A DNA stretch of 64,000 nt. Source: Bacillus siamensis KCTC 13613. Its GTDB lineage: Bacteria > Bacillota > Bacilli > Bacillales > Bacillaceae. The notes under the pieces were generated by a model, which did no database searches, was not told the origin of the DNA, and saw only the letters and a list, made by a program, of their open reading frames with translations. The position numbers were made by a program, and so were the translations under genes. Every line of letters starts with the position of its first letter. Position 1 is the stretch's first letter. Of the stretch, positions 11,601 to 19,000 are shown in pieces. The stretch is taken from NCBI RefSeq assembly GCF_000262045.1, contig NZ_AJVF01000013.1, positions 186,001 through 250,000 on the forward strand, read 5' to 3'.

Positions 11601-14600
11601 TGATCAGATAAACACCTTTATCCTTCCACGGCTTTTCGGGGCCGAACTGTTCAAGACCCGTTTCCTGCCATTGTGCCGTATAGCGCCTGCCGTTTTCATA
11701 GCGAATATGCTTGTCATCAGGGTGAGCGCTGCATTCTTTTACATATCGTGACAGCGTGTCTGCCTTGACGTCCGGCTCCGCTTCAATCAGCTGGCCGGTC
11801 AGGTTCGGGTTTTCAAGCGCCGCTGTTTTCAAAAGCCCCGTTAAGCCGCAAAGGAGCTGCGTATCAGCTTCTTGAGGCACGACAATCTGAATAAGCTCGC
11901 GCCCGCCGGAATTTGAAGCGATGATTTTCTTCACTTCTTCAAAAGCCTGAACTGCACAGGCTTCAAACCGTTCGTCTTCATTCTTATGCTGATCACGGAG
12001 CACGTGACAGCTGAAGTCTGTCTGTATGCTGTTCATTTGATCCGTAAGCCGGTCAGATATCATCACGTGACGGGTTTTGAAATGGACTGGCGCTTTTTCA
12101 AGTACAGCGGCCTTCTCTTCCCATACGTGCTCAAAAAATAGTGTATCTGTTTTATCCGTTTCAATTTCCCGTGCGGAATAACCAGTCATTTTCACACATA
12201 CATTGCCTTGTTCGTCACATATATCAATATCCAGCTTCTGCACGGCATCTTCAGGCTTGCTATCACCGCTGTACGCAATGGAAACCCACATATTGCTTTT
12301 ACAGCTTTTCAGCACATCAATCTGCTCCAAAGCAAACGGCAGCATCGGCCTTATGTCAGTTCCGTCTCTATCAAGCATCAACCCGATTGTCGCGTGGAAT
12401 GCCGCATCCAAGAGGCTCGGATGGAGGACAAACTGATCTTTTGTATGAGAAACAGATGACGGGAGTGAGAGTTTCGCGAGCACTTCGCTGTCTTTTGCAT
12501 AGATTTCCGTGACCGCTTTGTGAGCATCCCCGTATTCAATCCCCATCTGTTTATAAGCTTGATAGCAAGCGTCAGGTGTGATCAGACGGCGTGATTCTCT
12601 CAATTTGTCAATCTCGATTTTCGCCGGTTCGCCCGCCTGGACAAACGCCGCGCTTCCTTGCGCATAGAGAACGGGCTCTTGTTTTGATGAAGCCGATTCA
12701 CGATAAACCGTAAATCCCATGTCCCCATTTTCTTCGTCATAAAGACGGAGATACAATTCTGCCGACTCATCCGCCGCTGTAAACGGACGTATCCATACGA
12801 CATGCTTCAGGCGGACTGTTCCGTCTTCTTTCGTTTCTGCCGCGTGTTCAACGGCTGCCCGGACCATTTCCAGATAAGCCGCGCCCGGTAACGTCCGCTC
12901 GTTTTTGACGACGTGATCTTGCAGGAAAAATTCTCCGCCGCTAAAAGAGGACCGAAAACGGACGCCTGACATGTTTGATACATTTTCATGCAGGAGCGGG
13001 TGTAGCATGCCTGCATTTTTTTGCGGTAACAAATCTTTTTTCTCCGCCTCGGGCACCCAATACCGTGTTTTTTCAAACGGATAAGTCGGCAGACTGATCC
13101 GATTCGGTTTGTTTTCACCGTATAAGAGATTCCAATCCATCGTTCCTCCGCCGGCCCACTTCTCAGCAATCATCTCCAGACTTCCGGAAGAAAGCCATTT
13201 ATGTATCAAGTCAGGAGCAAGCTCTGCCTGTTTCGTTTTATCAGCTCTGTTCCGCCAGCATCCGCCGGCCGTTTGACCCGCCAGAAAACCTCCCAGCCGT
13301 TCTTTAAGCTGTGTTATATTCTGTGCGGTGAAAACAACCCGCTCCTCCATCTGCTCACGGCCGACCTGAAGTGTATATGCCGTATCCTCAAGCGGCAGGC
13401 CGGGATGAATAAATGCAGACAGCTTCGCAACATACGCTTTAAGCCGTTCTTCGTTTCGGGCGGAAACCGGGAAAATGAATGTCTGTCCTTCCGCAGGTTC
13501 AGCATTTGTTCTGTGTGATTCTTCCGGAATAAATTCTTCCAGAATGAGATGCACATTTGAACCTGTCGCCCCGAAAGAACTGATCCCGGCACGCCGCGGA
13601 TATACTGTTTCGTTTCCGTCTTCCGTCACGGAAGGCTGCTGCCATGCTTCTGTTTGATGCTGGACATAAAACGGTGATTGTTCAAAATCTAAATACGGAT
13701 TCAGCTCCTCGGAATGCAGAGACGGCACCAGCGTTTTATAGTGAAGCTGCAGGGCGACCTTGCTTAACCCGCTGATGCCCGCCGCCGATTCAGCATGGCC
13801 GATATTGGACTTCACTGATCCGATGGCACAGAACTGTTTGTCCTGTGTGTACTGGCGGAACGCCTTGACAAGGCCTTGAACCTCAATCGGATCGCCGAGA
13901 GACGTTCCGGTCCCGTGCGCCTCAATATAACTGACCGTGCGCGGATCGATTCCCGCTTTATCCAGACATTCCTCAATTAAATCGGCCTGCGCGACCGGGC
14001 TCGGCACAGAAATCCCGCTTACTGTTCCCACGTGATTGACGGCACTGCCCTTTACTACCGCGTAAATCCGGTCTCCGTCTTTTACCGCTTCTTGCAGCGG
14101 TTTTAATAAAACGGCACCGATTCCTTCAGCCGGTACATAGCCGTCTCCGTCTTTCCCGAACGTATGACAAACCCCGTCTGTTGAAAACATGTCCCATAAA
14201 CCGTATGTCAGATATTTATTCGGATGCAGTGACAAGTTGACGCCTCCGGCAACAGCCGATTCACATTCCCCGCGCCGAATGCTCTCCACAGCAAGGTGAA
14301 CCGCAGTCAGCGAAGATGAACAGACCGTATCGACCGCCATGCTCGGCCCGTGAAAATTACAAAAATATGAAACTCTGTTTGCGATCTGCGCATAATTAAG
14401 AGACAGCGGGAATACATGATCTTCAGAAGAAGCCTCAGCTCCGACCAACGTATAGTCCTTGTGCATCACCCCGGCAAAGACGCCGACGCGCTGTCTCTTA
14501 TTTTGTCCGCGCGCCTTCGCGAGCGACTTCGGCGTATATCCGGCATCCTCAATCGTTTCCCAGCATGTTTGTAAAAACAGCCGTTCCTGAGGGTCCATTG

Positions 14601-16080
14601 TTTCAGCTTCCCGCGGCGTAATCCGGAAAAATTGAGGATCAAAGCAATCCGGATCATCAATAAATCCGCCCCATTTTGAAATGCTCTTTCCCGAAGGCGA
14701 CTTTACATTTTCAAATCGGCGCCAGTCCCAGCGAGACTCTGGAATTTCGGTGACACAGTTTTTTCCTTCTTTCAGGTTTTCCCAGAATTCGTGAATATTT
14801 TCGGCCTGCGGATAGCGGCCGGCCATCCCGATAATGGCGATATCTTCATCTTGCGGCACACTGCTTTTCCGCCTTTTTTCTGTTTGCGGCGGCTTCTCCA
14901 TTTTTGCCTGAGGTGCGCTGAAATGGCTCCCGTGCTGCTCAGTCAGGAAAGCCGCAAGCTCTGCTGCCGTCGTATATTCAAACAGCAAAGTCGGTGAAAG
15001 GGTTTCGCCGATTTTTTCGCTGATCGTTTCGACGACGTCAAGCAGTCCGGACGATGTCAGCCCCATTTCATAGTAGCCGACTTGAGAATCAATCTGTTCA
15101 AGCGGCTTGCCGATTTTTTCCGCCATCAGATTCATGACATACCGTTCTGCTTCCTCATGCCGGTGTCCGCCTTCAAGCGATGCCGCAACTTCCGGTAAAC
15201 CGGCTTTTTCAGGAGACTTCTCAGCAGTCTTTCGTTCTGTATTGATCAGCTCGGCATCCCGCACGAGCTTGCTTGTGAAATCTTTCAGCTCGGCTACTTT
15301 CCGGCCGGATGCGTTAAAAAACTCCAGTGTAATGTAAATGAGCTCCTTTTCCTGCCGGAGCGACGAACGTTTGATTCTCGTGATGCATCCGGCCTGCAAA
15401 GGTTCGGAAGCTGTAAAAGATTCATAGAAAAGAGGCAGAAACAGCCTCTTTTCCCCATTTAACAGCGATGAAATTAATAGGTTTGCGCCGACGCCGCTTC
15501 CGTCAAGAAGGGTCGGATGGAACAAAAACCCTCCGGCCTGTCCCATCGCGTCTTTTCCGAGCGATAAATCAAAGGTGACCCCGTCCCGCTCCTCAAACAC
15601 TTCTCCTTCTGCTTTCATATATCCGCTGTGAACCAATTCCTGGCTTCTGCATTGTGCATACAGCTCATTTAAATCGATGGTGCGTTCCGCCTCGCGTTTG
15701 ACAGAGTCAAGATCAAGCGTGTCACTGAATACTGCGGGGGCCGTCTCATGCATTTCCGCTTTGACGTAAATACGTTCGTCCGGCTGTACTCGTCCGCCGC
15801 TGACCTCAGCCCCTTTTGCGGTCAGTTTCCAGCGCCCTTCTTTTACCTTTGTACATTCAACCGTAAGCTTGACGGCGCTGTTTTCTTTCGCAATAAGCGG
15901 CTGATATATGGATAAATGGCGCAGCTGAAGCCCGTCATATGAATACCCGCGCTCTTTGAAAATCTGATAAAACATATCAATATAAGCCAATCCCGGAAGG
16001 ACTTTTTGTCCGTAAACGTCATGATGTAAAATAAACGGATTTTTCAGCGATAAAGTGATTTGCTTATTGAAGTTCTTCAC
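2689..16080 (-). CDS. baeL: BaeL, trans-AT polyketide synthase (DH-T-KS-DH-KR-T-KS-T-T-KS-KR-T-KS0)
   Basis: Second bacillaene megasynthase, about 4463 residues from the GTG at 16080. I prefer this start because GTGGAGG sits 6 bases upstream; an ATG at 16098 is inside baeJ and has no better site. Domains with rough residue positions: split DH 1-275 (HDVYGQKVLP); carrier protein, Ser ~341; KS 410-870; DH 1020-1310 (HVVKNERTLP, the Gly position is Asn; DAAFH present); KR 1470-1740; carrier protein, Ser ~1793; KS 1890-2335; tandem carrier proteins, Ser ~2599 and ~2734, both IGMDSITGLEW with the Trp flag of beta-branching ACPs; KS 2825-3265; KR 3460-3880; carrier protein, Ser ~3939; terminal KS from ~4010 with EANGSGS in place of EAHGTGT, so probably non-elongating. 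No acyltransferase domain is present. Gaps are 1 base to baeJ and 16 to baeM, so the genes are translationally close-packed. Confidence 0.95.
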   Translation of the reverse strand: MKNFNKQITLSLKNPFILHHDVYGQKVLPGLAYIDMFYQIFKERGYSYDGLQLRHLSIYQPLIAKENSAVKLTVECTKVKEGRWKLTAKGAEVSGGRVQPDERIYVKAEMHETAPAVFSDTLDLDSVKREAERTIDLNELYAQCRSQELVHSGYMKAEGEVFEERDGVTFDLSLGKDAMGQAGGFLFHPTLLDGSGVGANLLISSLLNGEKRLFLPLFYESFTASEPLQAGCITRIKRSSLRQEKELIYITLEFFNASGRKVAELKDFTSKLVRDAELINTERKTAEKSPEKAGLPEVAASLEGGHRHEEAERYVMNLMAEKIGKPLEQIDSQVGYYEMGLTSSGLLDVVETISEKIGETLSPTLLFEYTTAAELAAFLTEQHGSHFSAPQAKMEKPPQTEKRRKSSVPQDEDIAIIGMAGRYPQAENIHEFWENLKEGKNCVTEIPESRWDWRRFENVKSPSGKSISKWGGFIDDPDCFDPQFFRITPREAETMDPQERLFLQTCWETIEDAGYTPKSLAKARGQNKRQRVGVFAGVMHKDYTLVGAEASSEDHVFPLSLNYAQIANRVSYFCNFHGPSMAVDTVCSSSLTAVHLAVESIRRGECESAVAGGVNLSLHPNKYLTYGLWDMFSTDGVCHTFGKDGDGYVPAEGIGAVLLKPLQEAVKDGDRIYAVVKGSAVNHVGTVSGISVPSPVAQADLIEECLDKAGIDPRTVSYIEAHGTGTSLGDPIEVQGLVKAFRQYTQDKQFCAIGSVKSNIGHAESAAGISGLSKVALQLHYKTLVPSLHSEELNPYLDFEQSPFYVQHQTEAWQQPSVTEDGNETVYPRRAGISSFGATGSNVHLILEEFIPEESHRTNAEPAEGQTFIFPVSARNEERLKAYVAKLSAFIHPGLPLEDTAYTLQVGREQMEERVVFTAQNITQLKERLGGFLAGQTAGGCWRNRADKTKQAELAPDLIHKWLSSGSLEMIAEKWAGGGTMDWNLLYGENKPNRISLPTYPFEKTRYWVPEAEKKDLLPQKNAGMLHPLLHENVSNMSGVRFRSSFSGGEFFLQDHVVKNERTLPGAAYLEMVRAAVEHAAETKEDGTVRLKHVVWIRPFTAADESAELYLRLYDEENGDMGFTVYRESASSKQEPVLYAQGSAAFVQAGEPAKIEIDKLRESRRLITPDACYQAYKQMGIEYGDAHKAVTEIYAKDSEVLAKLSLPSSVSHTKDQFVLHPSLLDAAFHATIGLMLDRDGTDIRPMLPFALEQIDVLKSCKSNMWVSIAYSGDSKPEDAVQKLDIDICDEQGNVCVKMTGYSAREIETDKTDTLFFEHVWEEKAAVLEKAPVHFKTRHVMISDRLTDQMNSIQTDFSCHVLRDQHKNEDERFEACAVQAFEEVKKIIASNSGGRELIQIVVPQEADTQLLCGLTGLLKTAALENPNLTGQLIEAEPDVKADTLSRYVKECSAHPDDKHIRYENGRRYTAQWQETGLEQFGPEKPWKDKGVYLITGGAGGLGFLFAKEIARHAKGAVLILTGRSALDNRKKAQLQELSGLGAQAVYKQTDMTDKQEVQLLTADICRQYGGLNGIIHSAGTIKDNYILKKNKDELRDVLAPKVSGLVHLDEACKDIELDFLILFSSGAGSAGSAGQADYAMANAFMNAFSEKRNRQKARNERHGHTLSICWPLWKDGGMTVDAETEAMLTKESGMVPMKTENGIQALYRGWAKKTSQIMVTEGYAAKIRAFLKKSADDQEETESEPEVSAGFSSGGENMLAEKTEHFLKQVLSEVTKLPVGSIDAKAPMEDYGIDSIMIMHLTGRLEKSFGSLSKTLFFEYQNIESLAQYFMKAHRGTLLEVTGMKTEETPAAKPDLPEKTEEKPVSYRSEGKKGFAQVRTDTREIQQLPEREDIAIIGISGRYPQAENLQEFWKNLSEGVDCITEIPSSRWDHSLYYDADKDQEGKTYGKWGGFLKDVDKFDPQFFSISPRDAKLMDPQERLFLQCVYETMEDAGYTRKKLTGKSGDLQGANVGVYVGVMYEEYQLYGAEEQARGKSLALTGNPSSIANRASYVFGFNGPSMALDTMCSSSLTAIHLACQSLRNGECEAAFAGGVNVSIHPNKYLMLGQNRFLSSKGRCESFGEGGDGYVPGEGVGAVLLKPLSKAKADGDHIYGLIKGTAVNHDGKTNGYSVPNPNAQAAVIKQALKDAGTDPRAVSYIEAHGTGTSLGDPIEITGLTKVFSEQTQDKQFCAIGSAKSNIGHCESAAGIAGLTKVLLQMKYKKLAPSLHSRTLNPNIDFPSTPFKVQQTLEEWKRPVINDKELPRTAGLSSFGAGGVNAHIVIEEYTADEDKETAFAAPHPSMIVLSAKNEKRLQERAKRLLDALRSGRYKESDLGRVAYTLQTGREAMEERLGLIVSNLRELEEKLDGFTGGKDSIDQLYRGQVRQNKDTMALFAADEDMEKTIEAWLEKGKAAKVLELWVKGLPLNWDKLYQMGRPQKISLPAYPFAKDRYWIDTSADAAVKKPVETKPAPIAPEAAPEPVIEAAPLCEETSKEKPSNITLQPLSGTESKRTAQPADRPAVSAEKVSAELTDSLADVLYMDPGDIDADDTFIDIGMDSITGLEWIKAVNKTYGTSLTVTKVYDYPTISQFAAFLQKELGTEPILEEVTEPQKTEAVNKPSNILLQPLTAHKQPVIQAEAAILEAMSETAASAEPEEPIEAVHDELSKALADVLYMERHEVDIDEAFIDLGMDSITGLEWIKAVNKRYGTDCNVTKVYDYPTIRQFADFLRTQPSVRGRKKQAVPVRPKPLTQEKTPAEPERLTVQKEPEPVQAKREPKDEISDAIAIVGMSGKYPDAPDLKTYWDNLARAKNAIRDIPLSRWDVNQYYDPALNKKGKVYCKSIGMLDGIEEFDPLFFNISPSEAELMDPQHRIFLQEGFKAFEDAGYSSKELSGKNCGVYLGIMNNEYGMMLNKHQTGGSATGNSFSIAAARLAYYLNLKGPAIPIDTACSSSLVGTHLARQALLNHEIDMALVGGVTLYITPESYISMCEAGMLSPDGQCKAFDNSANGFVPGEGAGALVLKRLKDAEADQDHIYGVIIGSGINQDGKTNGITAPSAKSQMDLERQVYETHNIHPESITYAEMHGTGTKQGDPIELEALSSVFKEKTDRKQFCAIGSVKSNIGHTSAAAGVASVQKVLLSMKHQKLVPSLHFSTPNEHFDFDDSPLFVNTELKPWETGGAPRRACVSSFGYSGTNAHLVIEEYQPKDRGSRKPDETNIFVLSAKKAPQLKAYAESMIEFTKANQDIHLSDMAYTLQTGRDAMDYRLAVTAGSREELISRLTDFIYSNTGEGIYEAHIKTAKKEIKAFETDDDMKQLVRSWFDKKKYGNIAELWAKGLHVDWNRLYQGEKPRRISLPAYPFAKEPYWLPQVKSASEETEDRREAVLLEKQWVPCEIKSADEKSVQKVMILADARTRGLAEETAKHFDDSFILSVDSADTAASDWNHIDGAIDLTGCGDEDLSLEGISRLQALIDTSRRQARPLTLLYVTKGLEPFQQKTIHLAGAAKSGLYRMLQSEYQNVTSRHMDADTDTNQQTLAKQIADEFSADSTEPEVCLRNGQRYRAVFREIPKWERSEQQPAPFPEDHVLFITGGTRGLGLLCARHFTEKHGVKKVVLTGREPIPPRHERSAVNTRLKEKIRAIEALEAKGVQVAVISLKLSDRDAAAAEIETIRRTMGPIGGVIHCAGSVNSVNPAFIRKTADDIQEVLEPKVAGLQTLSSLFTNDPLRFFVLFSSVSAVVPALAAGQSDYAMANAYMDYFAAAHQHQYPMVSIQWPNWKETGLGEVRTESLKQTGLLGLTNAEGIDLLDRILSENIRPAVLPAIVDRSGWHPDRLLSQKKKQKEAEAEINGQIEEKQSDSDLLFDTKAWLVKLFSDELKIAPDELETDEPFQDYGVDSIILAQLLQQMNQALKKDLDPSVLYEHPTIDAFAEWLVSNSQPLLTRKESDTETAVPANVQTVQAEQNRYAENEDIAVVGMSCRFPGAESLEQYWDLLRNGRSAIGSVPAERFGYENQYVAGLIEHMDHFDSDFFFIPENDAKAMDPQALAVLEESVRLWCHAGYTREEIKGIEAGVYIGGRSQHQPDPESLANARNPIVAGGQNYLAANVSQFFDLRGPSIVLDTACSSALTGMNMAVQALRSGDIKIAVVGGVSMLNTDAAHRMFQERGLLNEKPVFHVFDKRSGGVVLGEGVGMVLLKTVSQAQKDGDTIHAVIKAAAMNNDGRTAGPSAPNVQAQKDVMQSALLKSGKKPEDITYIEANGSGSAVTDLLELKAIQSVYCSGQHVPLGIGSIKPNIGHPLCAEGIASFIKVVLMLKHRQTVPFLSGDEPMPHFDITKTDLYFNKTAGEWDAARPSAAINCFADGGTNAHIILEAWEEKDTRLKRKPLPAPSLRRKGLVKEPDALVKKQELPAKKMFWKAFK
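7769..7912 (-). repeat. BaeL second beta-branching ACP, DNA repeat copy 2
   Basis: This segment encodes the second of two tandem carrier-protein cores in BaeL. It aligns at an offset of 405 bases (135 codons) with 8174-8317. Both copies encode the DSITGLEWIKAVNK core with the Trp six residues after the phosphopantetheine Ser. The similarity is recent enough to be read by eye at DNA level. Confidence 0.75.
8174..8317 (-). repeat. BaeL first beta-branching ACP, DNA repeat copy 1
   Basis: First of the two tandem Trp-flagged carrier-protein cores of BaeL, paired with 7769-7912. The tandem arrangement is the expected docking target for the HMG-CoA-synthase-like cassette encoded upstream in the operon (acpK, baeG, baeH, baeI). 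Confidence 0.75.
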
Positions 16081-16081
16081 G

Positions 16082-19000
16082 TTAAACCTCCACTTCATAG
16101 GTATCCCAGATGTTTGCCGCAGCTTTTTCGTTCGTTTCTTCTTTGCCCTGTGAAATCAGCCGCTTATTTAATACAGGCGGTGTTAAAGGATGGCGCTTGA
16201 TTCGGCGTCCTTCGTCTTCCTGCCACGCTTCTACAATGACATGGGCGTTTGTTCCGCCGTCGGCAAAGCAGTTTATTCCTGCCGCCGGTATTGGTGACGG
16301 CCAGTCTGTCAGAGTGCGGCTGAACTGGATATTGGCCTTTTCTCTGTCGAAATGTGCAAGTTCATGCTCACCTGATAAAAACGGGATAAAGCTCTTTTCT
16401 TTCAGCATGAGCACAACTTTTATGAAACTTGCAATTCCTTCCGCACAAAGCGGGTGCCCGATGTTCGGTTTCACAGATCCGATTCCGAGCGGTCCGCCAT
16501 CTGTTGTGCGGTAGACGGATTGAATGGCCTTCAGTTCTAATAGATCAGTGACGACCGTACCTGAACCGTTCGCTTCAATATGAGTGATGTCTTCCGGCCG
16601 TTTTCCGCTTTTTTCAAGAGCTGTCTTCATGACGGCCTTTTGCGCTTCAAGGCTCGGCGTAGCCGGACCCGCCGTTCTTCCGTCATTATTGACAGAAGCC
16701 GCCTTCACCACGGCATAAATGGAATCTCCGTCTTTAACGGCCTGAGACACGGTTTTTAAAAGAACCATTCCGACACCCTCGCCCAGTACGACTCCATCGG
16801 CGCGTTCGTCAAATACATGGAACGACTGCGATTTACTTAAAATGCCGCGCTGTTCAAACAATTTATGGGTTTCTTCAGATTCAAACAGGCTTACACCGCC
16901 GACAACGGCCGCTTTTATTTCTCCTGTTGCAAGGGCCTGCACGGCCATATTCATTCCGACTAAAGCAGAAGAGCAAGCCGTATCGAGGACAACACTCGGG
17001 CCGCGCATATCAAAATATTGAGAGAGGTTTGCGGCCAAATAGTTCTGACCCAGCGCGACGATCGGATTTTTCGCGTCCAGCAGTTTCTCTTCACCCGGTC
17101 TGTGCCGGCTCCGTCCGCCAAGATACACACCAATTGCCTCTCCTTTTATCTCATCCGGCGTATAGCCCCCGTGATACCACAGATTAAGACATTCTTCCAG
17201 AACAGCCAAAGCTTGAGGGTCCATTGCCTTCACATCCTCATCAGCCAGCAGAAAGAAATCCGGATCAAATTGATGAATTCCATCAAGCATTCCCGCGTAA
17301 TAAGGTGTCTTCAAACCCCAACGCTCAGCCGGGACAGGACGGACGGCTGAACGGCCTTCAGCCAAAAGTGACCAGTATGCCTCTAAGGAAGCTGCCCCGG
17401 GAAACCGGCAGGACATGCCGACGACCGCGATATCTTCCCCGTGAATCTGTTTTCCGGCCGGCTCTTCTTCCGCCTTAACGGCTTGTGTTTCAATTACCGG
17501 CTCAGCCGGCGCCTTCATAACAGGCCCCGCCGCCATATCAAACAGATCTGACAAAACTTCTGTATATCCATCGAGAAGCCAATTTGCGAAAGATTGAATC
17601 GTCGGATATTCATACAGAATGGACGGGTCAAGCGATGCTGAGAGATTCCGATTGATCCGCTGCAAAAGCTGGGCAAGGATAATGGAGTCCACTCCGTAAT
17701 CTTGGAATAATACGTCTGTCTCAAGCTGATCCTGGTCAATCCGCAGCTCTTCAGAAAATAATCCCATCAGCCACTCTTCTGTTTTCTTTGTTAATTGTTC
17801 GTTGTCCGCAGCCGAATCAGCTGTTTTATTCGGTTTTACCGCAGCCGGACTTATCGGCTTATCCTGGCTGCTTTGCCGCATGAACTGCTCCGGTTTCCAC
17901 AGCTTAGGATTCAAAACGGCCGGCAGCACAGGGCCTCTTGCTGATGCAAGAAGTATGCCGTCAAGAAGCTGTAATCCTTCTGCATTCGTGATGCTGTATA
18001 ACCCGCTCTCTTTATAAGCTTTGTTCGTTACTTCGCCCATTCCGGTTTCTTTCCAGTTCGGCCACTGAATGCTTACGATCGGCAGCTGCTCTTTGTATGA
18101 GTTTGCAAAATAATCCATATACGCATTGGCCATGGCATAGTCGGCCTGTCCTGCTGAAAGCGCCGGTATCGCAGCTGACACGGAAGAAAACAGGACGAAA
18201 AACTTGAGCGGTTCACTGCTGAGAACATTGTATAACGCCTGAAGCCCGTCTACTTTCGGCTCGAGCACACGCTGTATATCCTCATCGGTTTTTCTGATGA
18301 ATGCGAGCGTCTCTTTATCAGTCACACCCGCGCAGTGGATAACCCCGCCGATTGGTCCGAGCGTCTGTTTGATCTGATCCAGTTCTTGTCTCAGTCCGGC
18401 TTCATCCGCTAATGGGACGGACAATACCTTCACTTGTACACCTTTGGATTCCAAGTCGAGAACGGCATCAATTTTCGCTTTTACAGAATCCTGCACCCCA
18501 TTCAGGCCGCCCGTCCACTCATGTCGCGGCGGAAGGGTCTCACGGCCGGTAAGCACCAGTTTTTTCACTCCGTAATGTTCGGCAAAATGGCGTGCGCATA
18601 AAAGACCGATCCCCCTCGTGCCCCCGCTGATCAGCAGCGCATGGCCGTGCGGAAAATCAATTCTCCCGCCTTTCATCTCTATGTTTTCTGAGGCTCTCAA
18701 TACGGCACGGTAACGCACGCCGCCTCTTCGGCAAACTTCCGCATCATCAGTACGGGCATGAAACTCATCGGCAATTTGCTTCGCCAATATGTCGTCCGAA
18801 AGCGCTCCTTCAAGGTCGAGATGCCTTGATGACAGATGGCTGTACTCGTACGCCAGCATTCTGTACAGACCGGCCCGTTTTGCTCCTGTTATTTGATTGG
18901 CCTCTTTTTCTATTGACTCAAGGTCTTTCGTGACACAAAGCAGTGTCATTCCTTCTTTATGCCCATGCTCAATCAATTGCTGAAGCCAATTGATACCGGT

